This document shows, piece after piece, positions 52,937-62,396 of a stretch of DNA of 64,000 nucleotides (position 1 is its first letter; every line of letters starts with the position of its first letter). The stretch is taken from positions 8,426 through 72,425 of the forward strand of contig NZ_JARUVL010000012.1 in NCBI RefSeq assembly GCF_030137545.1, written 5' to 3'. The notes under the pieces are model-generated. The model ran no database searches, had not been told where the DNA came from, and was given only the letters and a program-made list of their open reading frames with translations. The position numbers and the translations under genes are program-made. This stretch comes from Virgibacillus sp. LDC-1 (GTDB lineage Bacteria; Bacillota; Bacilli; Bacillales; Amphibacillaceae).

Positions 52937-54967
52937 ATGAGTAATCATGAACAAAAGCATTCACATGATACTCAAAAGCATGATTCTGAAGAAGCACAGC
53001 ATTCTAATGGACATGGGCATGGGGGGCACCATGCCCATATGGTCGCAGACTTTAAAAAGCGCTTCTTTATTTCGCTTGTAATTACGATTCCGATATTAAT
53101 TCTTTCTCCAATGATTCAAAGCTTTATAGGGGTTGATTGGCGCTTTTCCTATGATCAATATATCTTGTTTATTCTTGCATCATTCGTATTTTTCTATGGC
53201 GGTTGGCCATTTCTAACAGGCGCGGTTGATGAACTCAAGCAAAAAAGTCCAGGTATGATGACGCTAATAGGGCTTGCTATATTCGTTGCATATTCGTATA
53301 GTTCTTTAACAGTATTTGGCTGGGAAGGAAAAGATTTTTTCTGGGAGCTTGCTACATTAGTTGACATCATGCTGCTCGGTCATTGGATCGAGATGCGCTC
53401 TATTATGGGTGCATCTAATGCATTAGAGGAACTTGTTAAATTAATGCCAAGTGATGCACACAGGCTTGATGATAATGAAAAGGTAGAAGATGTTCCAGTG
53501 AGTAAATTACAGCACCATGATCGAGTGCTCGTAAAGCCTGGCGAAAAGATTCCTGTCGATGGAACCATTGTCAAAGGTGCATCAGCAATCGATGAAGCGA
53601 TGCTTACTGGTGAATCGGTACCAGTTGAGAAAAAACAAGGTGATACGGTTATTGGCGGTTCGATAAATAAAGAGGGATCGCTCGTTATTCATGTTGAAAA
53701 GATAGGGGAAGATTCCTATTTATCTCAAGTGATTACACTTGTAAAAGAGGCACAAGCTTCTAAATCAAAAACAGAGGATTTAACGAATCGAGCGGCCAAA
53801 TGGTTGTTCTATATTGCACTTGGTTCAGGTGTTATCACATTTTCTATTTGGTTTATGCTTGGCTATTCATTTGATGTTGCTTTAGAACGTATGGTTACGG
53901 TAATGGTAATCACTTGTCCACATGCGCTTGGTCTGGCAGCTCCACTTGTGATAGCTGTTTCCACGTCTATATCTGCTAAAAAAGGGTTACTTATTCGAAA
54001 CCGTGCAAACTTTGAAGGCGCGCGAAATTTAAATGCCGTTGTATTTGATAAAACGGGAACATTAACACAAGGTGCATTTGGTGTAACAGACGTGATTACA
54101 GTACATGATTATGAGGAAGCAGATGTACTGCAATGGGCTGCGAGTCTTGAACAAAACTCAGAGCACCCAATTGCAACAGGCATTGTAAAAGCAGCACAAG
54201 ACAAGGAAAAAGAGCTTCAAGAGCTATCCGATTTTAAATCTATTACTGGAAAAGGGATTTCTGGTAACGTTTCAGGAAAACAAGTACATGTCGTTAGTCC
54301 AGGTTATTTGCAGGCGGAACAAATCAGCTATGACAAAGAACAATATCAAGCGCTATCAGAACAGGGGAAGACAGTTGTATTTGTCTTAGTTGAATCGCAA
54401 TTAATTGGTATGATCGCTTTGGCAGATATGGTGCGTGATACCGCTAAAGAAGCGATTGGAAAGTTGAATGAAGAAGGTATTCATTCTGTTATGCTTACTG
54501 GAGATAATAAGAACGTTGCCAATTGGGTAAGTAAGCAGGTTGGAATTGATGAAGTATATGCAGAAGTGCTGCCTGATGATAAGGCAAATCAAATTAAAAA
54601 GATTAAAGATAAGGGTTGGAAGGTTGCAATGACTGGAGATGGAGTAAATGATGCACCCGCCCTTGCGACTGCTGACTTAGGAATTGCAATTGGAGCAGGA
54701 ACAGATGTTGCAATGGAGACAGCAGATGTTGTGCTAGTGAAAAGTAATCCAATGGATGTTGTTTCTTTACTCGATCTATCAACGAAAACATATCGGAAAA
54801 TGGTGCAGAATTTATGGTGGGCAGCAGGTTATAATATTGTTGCTATTCCACTTGCGGCAGGTGTTTTAGCACCATTAGGAATTGTATTAAGCCCTGCTGT
54901 AGGAGCAGTTCTCATGAGTTTAAGTACTGTAATTGTTGCGATTAATGCAAAATTGTTAAAGGCGTAG
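52937..54967 (+). CDS. copB: CopB-type copper-translocating P-type ATPase
   Basis: P1B-type pump of 676 residues. The N-terminus is His-rich (about 13 His in the first 34 residues) in place of a CxxC metal domain. The transmembrane metal motif is CPH (327-329), typical of CopB/P1B-3 pumps, not CPC. TGES (224-227), phosphorylated Asp371 in DKTGTLT, and GDGVNDAPAL complete the core. It probably exports copper or silver. GGAGGGGAT precedes the ATG at 52937; an earlier in-frame ATG lacks this. Confidence 0.92.
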   Translation: MSNHEQKHSHDTQKHDSEEAQHSNGHGHGGHHAHMVADFKKRFFISLVITIPILILSPMIQSFIGVDWRFSYDQYILFILASFVFFYGGWPFLTGAVDELKQKSPGMMTLIGLAIFVAYSYSSLTVFGWEGKDFFWELATLVDIMLLGHWIEMRSIMGASNALEELVKLMPSDAHRLDDNEKVEDVPVSKLQHHDRVLVKPGEKIPVDGTIVKGASAIDEAMLTGESVPVEKKQGDTVIGGSINKEGSLVIHVEKIGEDSYLSQVITLVKEAQASKSKTEDLTNRAAKWLFYIALGSGVITFSIWFMLGYSFDVALERMVTVMVITCPHALGLAAPLVIAVSTSISAKKGLLIRNRANFEGARNLNAVVFDKTGTLTQGAFGVTDVITVHDYEEADVLQWAASLEQNSEHPIATGIVKAAQDKEKELQELSDFKSITGKGISGNVSGKQVHVVSPGYLQAEQISYDKEQYQALSEQGKTVVFVLVESQLIGMIALADMVRDTAKEAIGKLNEEGIHSVMLTGDNKNVANWVSKQVGIDEVYAEVLPDDKANQIKKIKDKGWKVAMTGDGVNDAPALATADLGIAIGAGTDVAMETADVVLVKSNPMDVVSLLDLSTKTYRKMVQNLWWAAGYNIVAIPLAAGVLAPLGIVLSPAVGAVLMSLSTVIVAINAKLLKA

Positions 54968-54979
54968 GGTATTAGGAAG

Positions 54980-55008
54980 AATCGGTTGATTAGTCAACCG
55001 ATTTTTTT
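54980..55008 (+). terminator. Terminator after copB
   Basis: AATCGGTTGA pairs perfectly with TCAACCGATT, then TTTTT. Confidence 0.92.
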
Positions 55009-55032
55009 CGTTCTGGATAATTTCTGCCCACA

Positions 55033-55062
55033 TTGACAACGAAAGAAAAGGTTCGATATATT
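55033..55062 (+). promoter_or_regulatory. Sigma-A promoter of the kyn operon
   Basis: TTGACA (55033-55038), 18-bp spacer, TATATT (55057-55062), 35 bp before kynU. The leader is too short for a T-box or riboswitch. Confidence 0.75.
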
Positions 55063-55097
55063 GTTATTATACAGAAAATTCAGTAGGGGGGTCTTGG

Positions 55098-56381
55098 ATG
55101 ACGGTGCATAATAAATATACACAGGCATATGCCCAACAATTGGATAAGGAAGATGAACTGGCATTTTTTCAAGCTGCGTTTTATAAACAAGCGGATGCGA
55201 TATATTTTGATGGCAATTCATTAGGATTACTCTCGAAACGTGCAGAAAAGTCGTTACTCGAAATATTAGCATCTTGGAAGGAACACGGAATTGATGGCTG
55301 GATGAAAGGAAAAGAACCGTGGTTCTACTATGCAGAGAAGCTCGGCGAAATGAGTGCGCCGCTTGTTGGTGCTCAAGCGGATGAAGTCATTGTAACAGGA
55401 TCGGCAACGGCTAACTTGCATCAGCTTGTCGCGACATTTTTTAAGCCGACAGGGAATAAAAATAAAATAGTAGCAGATGAACTAAACTTCCCAACAGATA
55501 TCTATGCGTTAAAAAGCCAGCTTCAGCTTCATGGGTTGTCACCCGAGGAACATTTAGTACAAGTGAAGAGTAGTGATGGAAGGCAGCTTAACGAAGAGGA
55601 TATTATCGAGGCGATGGAGGAGGATGTTGCGTTAATCTTCCTTCCAAGTGTGCTTTATCGAAGTGGTCAGCTATTAGACATCGAACGATTGACTAGCGAA
55701 GCACATGCGCGAGATATTGTTATTGGATTTGATTTATGTCATTCCATCGGAGCCATTCCTCATCAGCTCCATGATTGGGGTGTTGATTTTGCCTGCTGGT
55801 GTAATTATAAGCATTTGAATGGAGGTCCTGGAGCTGTCGGTGGCATGTATGTAAATGAAAGCCATTTTTCCAAACAACCAGGGTTAGCAGGCTGGTTTGG
55901 TTCAAGAAAGGATAAGCAATTTGATATGGAACATCAGTTTACGCCTGCATCCCATGCTGGAGCATTTCAGATGGGCACGCCCCATCTATTAAGTGCAGCT
56001 CCTTTATTAGGGTCACTTCAACTATTCCACGAAGCAGGATTAGAAAAGGTAAGAAGAAAATCATTAAAGATGACAGACTATATGATGCAATTAATCGAGC
56101 ATGAGCTAGCTCCATTTCATTTTCAAATAGCAAATCCGAGGGAAGATTTTAAAAGAGGCGGGCATGTGTATATCGAGCATGAGGATGCAGCCCGTATATG
56201 TAAAGCATTAAAGGATTCACACGTTGTCCCTGATTTTCGTTCTCCAAATGGGATAAGACTTGCTCCTGTTGCGCTTTATAATTCTTTTGAAGAAATATGG
56301 CGGGCAGTGCAGATTTTAAAAAAGATCATGGAGGAAAAACGATACTTACAGTATGAAAATAAACGAGATGTGATTGCATAG
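55098..56381 (+). CDS. kynU: Kynureninase
   Basis: PLP enzyme of 427 residues that splits kynurenine into anthranilate and alanine. The PLP lysine lies in [23 protein letters not shown] near the N-terminus and [12 protein letters not shown] are family motifs. GGGGGG sits seven bases before the ATG. It is the first gene of kynU-kynA-transporter-kynB; all three enzymes for tryptophan to anthranilate are therefore present. Confidence 0.95.
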   Translation: MTVHNKYTQAYAQQLDKEDELAFFQAAFYKQADAIYFDGNSLGLLSKRAEKSLLEILASWKEHGIDGWMKGKEPWFYYAEKLGEMSAPLVGAQADEVIVTGSATANLHQLVATFFKPTGNKNKIVADELNFPTDIYALKSQLQLHGLSPEEHLVQVKSSDGRQLNEEDIIEAMEEDVALIFLPSVLYRSGQLLDIERLTSEAHARDIVIGFDLCHSIGAIPHQLHDWGVDFACWCNYKHLNGGPGAVGGMYVNESHFSKQPGLAGWFGSRKDKQFDMEHQFTPASHAGAFQMGTPHLLSAAPLLGSLQLFHEAGLEKVRRKSLKMTDYMMQLIEHELAPFHFQIANPREDFKRGGHVYIEHEDAARICKALKDSHVVPDFRSPNGIRLAPVALYNSFEEIWRAVQILKKIMEEKRYLQYENKRDVIA

Positions 56382-56427
56382 GCTTAAAGGCTGGCAAGGA
56401 TAAATGAATCGAGGAGTTGATGAGCAC

Positions 56428-57282
56428 ATGTCAAAGTCTATTTCTGAGTTATATAAACGACTGGAAAATGAAAAGGGCATTCATACAGACTTTAAAAATG
56501 ATATGACCTATAGTGATTATTTACATCTTGATGGCATTTTGTCTAGTCAGAAAAGATTGTCTGATCATCATGATGAAATGTTATTTATCATTATTCATCA
56601 GGTGAGTGAACTCTGGATGAAGCTTATTATTCATGAGTTACACGCTGCGATTGAGGCGATTAAAAAAGGTGAGATGCAGGCCTCATTTAAGATGCTTGCT
56701 CGTGTAACGAAGATTCAATCACAAATCATTCAAGCGTGGGATGTGTTAGCAACCTTAACTCCAGCGGAATATATGGAGTTTCGTGATACGCTTGGCAAAG
56801 CATCTGGATTTCAATCTTATCAATATCGATTAATAGAATTTGCCTTAGGCTATAAATCAAGTAAAATACTACAAATCTATAAAAACGACAACAGGGTATA
56901 CGACGTACTGAAAGTAGCTTTCCATTCTCCAAGCATCTATGATGTTTCAATAGAAGCGTTGCACCAGGCTGGGTTTCCGATTAATGAAGCATTAATTAAT
57001 CGTGATTATGCAAACGTCTATGAAGGTGATCCTTCTGTGAAGGAGGCATGGAAGCAAGTCTACCAAGACGTGGATACATATTGGGACTTATACCAGTTGG
57101 CTGAGAAATTAGTGGATATAGAAGATTGGCTACAGCAATGGCGTTTTAGACATATGAAAACGGTAGAACGAATTATTGGATTTAAAACAGGAACTGGCGG
57201 CTCGAGTGGCGTGCATTATTTAAAACAAGTGCTTGATCACCGCTTTTTTCCCGAGCTTTGGGATATTCGAACAACGTTATAG
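56428..57282 (+). CDS. kynA: Tryptophan 2,3-dioxygenase
   Basis: Heme enzyme, about 284 residues, that opens the indole ring of tryptophan to N-formylkynurenine. [15 protein letters not shown] and [19 protein letters not shown] hold active-site residues, and the heme-binding His is in [20 protein letters not shown] near the end closes over substrate. The start is uncertain: ATG at 56428 has GAGGAG 11 bases upstream; ATG at 56404 has AAGGA only three bases upstream. Confidence 0.93.
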   Translation: MSKSISELYKRLENEKGIHTDFKNDMTYSDYLHLDGILSSQKRLSDHHDEMLFIIIHQVSELWMKLIIHELHAAIEAIKKGEMQASFKMLARVTKIQSQIIQAWDVLATLTPAEYMEFRDTLGKASGFQSYQYRLIEFALGYKSSKILQIYKNDNRVYDVLKVAFHSPSIYDVSIEALHQAGFPINEALINRDYANVYEGDPSVKEAWKQVYQDVDTYWDLYQLAEKLVDIEDWLQQWRFRHMKTVERIIGFKTGTGGSSGVHYLKQVLDHRFFPELWDIRTTL

Positions 57283-57328
57283 CGACGCGGTTTATTTTTA
57301 TGGAAGCAAGTGGAAGGAGGGATGACGA

Positions 57329-58672
57329 ATGAAGCATCCGAATAATCAATGGTCCTCCAAGCTAGGATTTATTCTCGCATCTGCCGGGGCGGCTGTAGGA
57401 CTTGGTGCGATTTGGAAATTTCCTTATGTAACTGGGATGAATGGTGGCGGAGCGTTCTTTTTATTATTTGTTTTGTTTACGGTATTAATCGGATTACCGA
57501 TGCTAATATCTGAATTTATTATTGGGAGAGGTGCTTCCTTAGAAGCGGTTAGTGCATATAAAAAGCTAGCTCCTAACACAGCATGGGTCTGGATTGGCAG
57601 GCTAGGAGTTATAGGTTGTTTTTTGTTACTTTCTTTCTATAGTGTAGTTGGTGGCTGGGTATTCATTTATAGTATTCGTGCGCTTTTTGGGGGCATTATT
57701 GCAACGGGTATGGACTTTAGTATGCTGTTTGGAAGCATTATTGGAACACCGTGGATTACAATTGTAGGCTTATTCCTTTTTACTTTGATTAATATTATTG
57801 TCGTTTCTTTTGGTGTCAGTGCAGGCATTGAACGGGCAAATAAGTATATGATGCCATTGCTATTCATTTTCTTAATCATTCTCGTTGTTCGTTCCATCAC
57901 TTTAGAAGGAGCAATGGAGGGAATTGCCTTTTTTCTAACACCTGATTTTTCAGGACTTAACAAAGAAGCGATTTTATATGCGTTAGGTCAATCCTTTTTT
58001 TCACTTGCTGTTGGTTTTTCCTGTATGGTAACGTATAGCTCATATTTGAAAAAGGATGTCCGTTTGCCATCTTCTGCTGCGACGGTAGTGAGTATGAATT
58101 TACTTGTGTCCCTATTAGCAGGGCTGGCGATATTTCCAGTGGTTTTTGCTTTTGGGTTAGAGCCAACGGAGGGGCCTGGTCTGTTATTTATTGTCTTACC
58201 CGCAGTATTTTCACAGTTGCCATTTGGTGAGCTATTTTTAGTATTGTTTTTATGGTTGTTTTTATTTGCTACGTTAACTTCTTCCTTTAGCTTATACGAA
58301 ATTATTGTCGCAGCATTTACAGCGAACAAGAAACGAACTAGAAAAAAGGTTACATGGCTCCTTGGGGCAATTGTATTTATTGCTGCATTGCCATCCGCGT
58401 TATCTTCTAGTCTACTTCATGAAGTATCCATCGTTGGTTTTACTATATTTGATGCAACAGATTTTTTGGTGAGTAATATTTTACTTCCATTTGGTAGCTT
58501 GTTAATCGCCATTTTCATTATTCATCGTATGGACCGGGTGCTAGTAGAAAGCGAGTTCCACTTGGGAAGTGCGCCATCAAAAGGTCTGTATCAAGCATGG
58601 CGGTTTTTAATGACTTGGATCGTACCACTCACCATTCTGGTTGTGTTTTTTCATACAATTGGACTGTTATAA
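57329..58672 (+). CDS. Neurotransmitter:sodium symporter family transporter
   Basis: Sodium-coupled amino acid importer of 447 residues with about 11-12 membrane helices. The NSS opening SKLGFILASAGAAVGLGAIW, then KFPYVTGMNGGGAFFLLF, carries the sodium and substrate site of helix 1. Its place between kynA and kynB makes tryptophan or kynurenine the likely substrate (inference from context). GGAAGGAGGGATG precedes the ATG. Confidence 0.88.
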   Translation: MKHPNNQWSSKLGFILASAGAAVGLGAIWKFPYVTGMNGGGAFFLLFVLFTVLIGLPMLISEFIIGRGASLEAVSAYKKLAPNTAWVWIGRLGVIGCFLLLSFYSVVGGWVFIYSIRALFGGIIATGMDFSMLFGSIIGTPWITIVGLFLFTLINIIVVSFGVSAGIERANKYMMPLLFIFLIILVVRSITLEGAMEGIAFFLTPDFSGLNKEAILYALGQSFFSLAVGFSCMVTYSSYLKKDVRLPSSAATVVSMNLLVSLLAGLAIFPVVFAFGLEPTEGPGLLFIVLPAVFSQLPFGELFLVLFLWLFLFATLTSSFSLYEIIVAAFTANKKRTRKKVTWLLGAIVFIAALPSALSSSLLHEVSIVGFTIFDATDFLVSNILLPFGSLLIAIFIIHRMDRVLVESEFHLGSAPSKGLYQAWRFLMTWIVPLTILVVFFHTIGLL

Positions 58673-58685
58673 GGGGGATAAGAAC

Positions 58686-59324
58686 ATGAATAAAAATAAA
58701 TGGATTGATATATCGCAACCACTTACAAATAATATCGCAGTCTGGCCAGGAGATACGCCTTTTACATATGCGCTAAGCTGTACAAAGGAGCAAAGTGGTT
58801 CTGTGAATGTCGGAAGCATATCAACGAGTGTTCATACTGGGACACATGTTGATGCTCCGTTTCATTTTAATAACCACGGGGATAAAATACATGAATTAGA
58901 TATAAATCGCTTTATTGGCAAGGCAAGAGTAATCGATGTACGGGACTGGGATGTAATCGGTCAGGAGGAGCTAGAAAGCTTTGATTTAGCTGGGGTGTCC
59001 CGACTCTTATTGCGCATGAAGGAACGAGAAAGCTTTAACGTTTTTCCTGAAGCCTATCCTATTTTACATGAAAATATGGGCCCCTTTTTAAAGGAAAAGC
59101 ATATACATCTGATTGGAATAGAAGCACCTTCTGTTGATCCGGTGGACAGCAAGGAGTTAACAGCACATCATGCGCTATCTAAGCATGGTGTATCTATTTT
59201 AGAAAATCTTGTTTTAACGCATGTTGCTCCAGGTGATTATGAGTTAATCGCTTTGCCGCTTGCTATTTATGGAGGGGATGGAAGTCCAGTGCGAGCAGTT
59301 ATTCGTCCATTGGAAGAGGAATAG
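58686..59324 (+). CDS. kynB: Kynurenine formamidase
   Basis: Metal-dependent hydrolase of 212 residues (cyclase family) that turns N-formylkynurenine into kynurenine. The metal motif HTGTHVDAPFHF gives His50, His54 and Asp56. WIDISQPLTNNIAVWPGD opens the chain as in KynB. The ATG at 58686 has GGGGGATAAG upstream; the longer frame runs back into the transporter gene. Last gene of the kyn operon. Confidence 0.95.
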   Translation: MNKNKWIDISQPLTNNIAVWPGDTPFTYALSCTKEQSGSVNVGSISTSVHTGTHVDAPFHFNNHGDKIHELDINRFIGKARVIDVRDWDVIGQEELESFDLAGVSRLLLRMKERESFNVFPEAYPILHENMGPFLKEKHIHLIGIEAPSVDPVDSKELTAHHALSKHGVSILENLVLTHVAPGDYELIALPLAIYGGDGSPVRAVIRPLEEE

Positions 59325-59415
59325 CGTTGCCATGGTATTAAAGCCTTGTTATTGTTGTAATCCACTATTCACGATAAAATAGAAAGAAAGCGTGAAAAGA
59401 AAGGGAGTCTGTTTT

Positions 59416-60471
59416 ATGAACTATCCAAATATCGAAGAAACAACACAGCTAATTAAAGAGCTTGTTGCTATACCAAGCCCATCTGGTTATACAGATAACG
59501 TCATTGCTTTTGTAGAAAACCATTTGAAGAAGTATCATGTGGCAACAAAGCGGAATCGCAAAGGCGGTCTTATCGCAACGATACCAGGAAAGAGCGATGA
59601 TCAGCATCGTATGCTGACAGCTCATGTTGATACACTTGGAGCCATGGTGAAGGAAATTAAAAGTAATGGTCGCCTTCGCTTGGACTTAATTGGTGGCTTT
59701 AAATACAATTCCATTGAAGGCGAGTATTGCGAGATACATACATCAAGCGGTAAATCTTTTACAGGGACGATATTAATGCATCAAACATCTGTTCATGTGT
59801 ATAAGGATGCAGGAAAAGCGGAACGTAATCAGGAGAATATGGAGGTTCGTATTGATGCAAAGGTGAATAATGCTGCGGAAGTAAGTGCGCTAGGTATCGA
59901 GGTAGGCGATTTTGTTTCTTTTGATCCTCGTGTCCAGCAAACAGCAAACGGTTTTATTAAATCGCGTCATTTAGATGACAAGGCGAGTGTTGCCATCCTG
60001 CTTCAGCTTATAAAGCGCATCAAATCAGAAGGCATTACCTTACCATATACCACCCATTTTCTTATTTCAAATAACGAGGAGATTGGTTATGGTGGGAACT
60101 CCAATATTACTCCTGAAACCGTAGAGTATTTGGCAGTGGATATGGGGGCAATTGGAGATGGACAATCGACCGATGAATACACCGTTTCAATTTGTGTGAA
60201 AGATGCAAGTGGTCCTTATCATTATGGCCTTCGCCAAAAGCTAACGCGGTTAGCAGCAGATAATGACATTGCTTACAAACTAGATATTTATCCATATTAC
60301 GGATCAGATGCATCTGCGGCCATTCGTAGTGGACATGATATTATTCACGGCTTAGTTGGACCGGGAATTGATTCCTCCCATGCATTTGAACGAACACATG
60401 AATCGTCGCTTCAGTGTACAGAGGAGCTTTTGTATCATTATGTACAATCAGAATTAGAACCGATAAAGTAG
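59416..60471 (+). CDS. M42 family aminopeptidase
   Basis: Di-metal peptidase of 351 residues, related to glutamyl aminopeptidase and YsdC/FrvX. Metal motifs: AHVDTLG, RHLDDKASV, ISNNEEIGYGGNSN and VDMGAIG; a histidine near DSSHAFERTHE completes the site. AAAGGGAGTC precedes the ATG at 59416. It stands alone between the kyn operon and a repeat; a role in recycling peptides is by family. Confidence 0.88.
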   Translation: MNYPNIEETTQLIKELVAIPSPSGYTDNVIAFVENHLKKYHVATKRNRKGGLIATIPGKSDDQHRMLTAHVDTLGAMVKEIKSNGRLRLDLIGGFKYNSIEGEYCEIHTSSGKSFTGTILMHQTSVHVYKDAGKAERNQENMEVRIDAKVNNAAEVSALGIEVGDFVSFDPRVQQTANGFIKSRHLDDKASVAILLQLIKRIKSEGITLPYTTHFLISNNEEIGYGGNSNITPETVEYLAVDMGAIGDGQSTDEYTVSICVKDASGPYHYGLRQKLTRLAADNDIAYKLDIYPYYGSDASAAIRSGHDIIHGLVGPGIDSSHAFERTHESSLQCTEELLYHYVQSELEPIK

Positions 60472-60479
60472 TTCCATTA

Positions 60480-60720
60480 AAAAAGGAAGATGAGACAAAA
60501 CAAGAGCATTAGTATCAATATCCGAACAGTTCCATTTTAGTTTGAAAATGGGTTCGCTTTCCACGGGCACGGCCTCAACTAACACGGAAAAGAAATTTCG
60601 CTTTTCCGTGTGGATTTTCGGCTCGTGCTGTTCCCGCAGGACAAGGAATGCTTCGGCAGCGACACATCGCACGCAGAAAAAGTGCTTTTCTTTTTCAAGG
60701 AGTCTCACCCTTTTCAACTT
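60480..60720. repeat. Dispersed intergenic repeat element with hairpins
   Basis: About 240 bp, visibly different in composition from its AT-rich surroundings. It holds an 11-bp perfect stem (ACACGGAAAAG/CTTTTCCGTGT, about 60580-60612) nested between CGGGCACGGCC and GGCTCGTGC...CCCG arms. Positions 60539-60561 are identical over 23 bases to the minus strand of 18199-18221. No transposase and no credible reading frame. It looks like a member of the long palindromic intergenic repeats of bacilli. Confidence 0.6.
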
Positions 60721-60870
60721 CCAATAAATTCATTTAATTGCATTAATTTATTGTAGTCAATAATTTTGTCGGATTTTTGATAGGAAATTGTTTTATCTCT
60801 GCCTCACTTTTTATACCATTCAACAAAAGATTTTTTGTTGCAGATCTAGTTTTTAGAAATCAAACTTGAT
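60721..60870. other. AT-rich intergenic region after the hemolysin III gene
   Basis: AT-rich, with a perfect CAACAAAA/TTTTGTTG hairpin near 60822-60841. This may help end the convergent transcripts, though no T run follows. No gene seen. Confidence 0.4.
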
Positions 60871-61518
60871 TTACAATACATATCCAAAAATACAGATAAA
60901 GTGAAACAGGCTTCCAAGCATAATGAATATATGAAATATCTCATGGAATCCCCAATTCTTGAAGGCAAGAAAGGATGGCTTCAACCAATAGATTAATCCA
61001 CCAACCGTATAAAAAATACCGCCAGCTATTAGCAAGGAGATACCAGTTCCACCAATAATGGATGCAAGTGGAACACTAAAGAAGATAACAATCCAGCCCA
61101 TTACAATGTATATCGATGTCGACAGCCATCTTGGGGCATGGAACCAGATTAATTTAAATATAATCCCGAGAACAGCCAATCCTTGAATAACACCGAACAG
61201 AATCCAACCAGTAGATCCGTTAAGACTTATTAAACAAATTGGTGTATATGTCCCTGCGATTAATACAAAAATCATGGAGTGATCAATACGGCGAAGCCAG
61301 GCAATAACTTTGTCTTTGGCAATGACCATATGATACGTTGCAGATGCGGCATATAACAGGATCATGCTAATTCCAAAAATGCCAACTGCAATAATTGCTA
61401 ATGTCGATTGTGTGTCGATGCTTGCTTTGATTACCAATGCTAACAGTCCTACAAAGGACAAAATTGCTCCAAATAAATGAGTCAGCCCATTTATAGGTTC
61501 TCGAATATGAAATCCCAT
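60871..61518 (-). CDS. Hemolysin III family (PAQR-type) membrane protein
   Basis: Seven-helix membrane protein of 215 residues. The family motifs are EPINGLTHLFGAILSFVG near the N-terminus, SATYHM with the zinc-site His, and HEIFHIFIMLGSLFHF near the C-terminus. PAQR proteins have a ceramidase-like zinc site; bacterial roles are obscure despite the hemolysin name. ATG at 61518 has AAGGTG eight bases upstream. Its promoter sits within a perfect inverted repeat shared with the divergent DUF1836 gene. Confidence 0.9.
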   Translation of the reverse strand: MGFHIREPINGLTHLFGAILSFVGLLALVIKASIDTQSTLAIIAVGIFGISMILLYAASATYHMVIAKDKVIAWLRRIDHSMIFVLIAGTYTPICLISLNGSTGWILFGVIQGLAVLGIIFKLIWFHAPRWLSTSIYIVMGWIVIFFSVPLASIIGGTGISLLIAGGIFYTVGGLIYWLKPSFLAFKNWGFHEIFHIFIMLGSLFHFICIFGYVL

Positions 61519-61554
61519 TATTATCACACCTTACGTTTTGATGTAGTTTCTAAT

Positions 61555-61590
61555 ACTACATGTAATGATACACGCATAACGTCATGTAGT
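61555..61590. promoter_or_regulatory. Operator-like inverted repeat over the hemolysin III promoter
   Basis: ACTACATG (61555-61562) and CATGTAGT (61583-61590) are perfect 8-bp arms 20 bp apart; a third ATGTAGT lies at 61541-61547. On the minus strand the hemolysin III promoter TTGACT (61593-61588), 17-bp spacer, TATCAT (61570-61565) lies between and on the arms. The arrangement is what a dimeric repressor would use. Confidence 0.55.
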
Positions 61591-61595
61591 CAAGA

Positions 61596-61624
61596 TTTAC
61601 TTTCGGTGGTTTTTTCTGTATAAT
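61596..61624 (+). promoter_or_regulatory. Sigma-A promoter of the DUF1836 gene
   Basis: TTTACT (61596-61601), 17-bp spacer, TATAAT (61619-61624). The right arm of the inverted repeat ends six bases before the -35. Confidence 0.65.
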
Positions 61625-61656
61625 AGAGACTATTAATCGTAAGAGAGGGTTACTAC

Positions 61657-62241
61657 ATGGACAATTTACAAGAAATAATGGCTTCTCTTAAGTTGGATAA
61701 TCATTTATCTTTAAAGGATATTCCTGATATTGATTTATATATGGACCAGGTTATTCAATTATTTGAAAAGCAATTTTCTGATTCAAAAAGAAATGAAGAA
61801 GAAAAGATATTAACGAAAACGATGATTAATAATTATGCAAAAGGGAAATTATTTATCCCGGTGAAGAACAAAAAGTACTCCAGAGAGCATTTGATCTTAA
61901 TTAGTCTTATTTATCATATGAAAGGCGCACTGTCTATCGGAGATATTAAACAGTTATTAGAACGGTTAAATGATAAGATAGCCCATGAAGATTTTCAAGC
62001 AGATGCCCTCTATGAGAGCTTTTTAGCGCTTTCTGAACAAAATGAGAATCGTGTTTTATCAAATATAACGGACATCACAGATGAAGTGACCAACGAAGTA
62101 GAAAAACTAGCTGATACGGATAAGGATTATTTAGAGACATTGTTACTTGCTGTAACTTTTGCAAACATTAGTAGCTTCTATCGGAGAGCAGCGGAAAAGC
62201 TCGTTGATGGAATGGTTGCACAAAATGAAAAAGACGACTAA
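61657..62241 (+). CDS. DUF1836 protein, possible MerR-like regulator
   Basis: Protein of 194 residues of the DUF1836 type. The part TKTMINNYAKGKLFIPVKNKKYSREHLILI, read as a whole, looks like a MerR-style helix-turn-helix and wing: a short recognition region followed by 'KYSREHL'-type helix and SIGDIKQLLERL. I infer DNA binding; the family has no established function. It is divergent from the hemolysin III gene, with an operator-like repeat between them. AGAGAGGG precedes the ATG. Confidence 0.7.
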   Translation: MDNLQEIMASLKLDNHLSLKDIPDIDLYMDQVIQLFEKQFSDSKRNEEEKILTKTMINNYAKGKLFIPVKNKKYSREHLILISLIYHMKGALSIGDIKQLLERLNDKIAHEDFQADALYESFLALSEQNENRVLSNITDITDEVTNEVEKLADTDKDYLETLLLAVTFANISSFYRRAAEKLVDGMVAQNEKDD

Positions 62242-62242
62242 A

Positions 62243-62281
62243 TGCTGTCCACCTGTTAAAAAGGTGTGACAGTATTTTTTT
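62243..62281 (+). terminator. Terminator after the DUF1836 gene
   Basis: CTGTC plus CACCT pairs with AGGTG plus GACAG (one bulge), then TTTTTT. Confidence 0.8.
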
Positions 62282-62299
62282 GTGCAATTTTTTCTAAAA

Positions 62300-62318
62300 T
62301 ACGTCTCAGGTCTTATAA
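62300..62318. promoter_or_regulatory. Candidate LiaR-binding region
   Basis: TACGTCTCAGGTCTTATAA, about 80 bp before liaI, resembles from memory the LiaR-bound stretch upstream of B. subtilis liaI. Similarity is by eye only. Confidence 0.4.
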
Positions 62319-62396
62319 GAAATATGCCTAAGGTGCATTACGCCGTAACAGGCTAGACGATAAGATGGAATTAAGAAAGGAAAGGAGGAACAAACA

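Noticed and set aside
60542-60727. 61-codon frame in the repeat downstream of the M42 gene
   Set aside because: It follows the hairpin-rich repeat, has no ribosome site, and its composition reflects the repeat.
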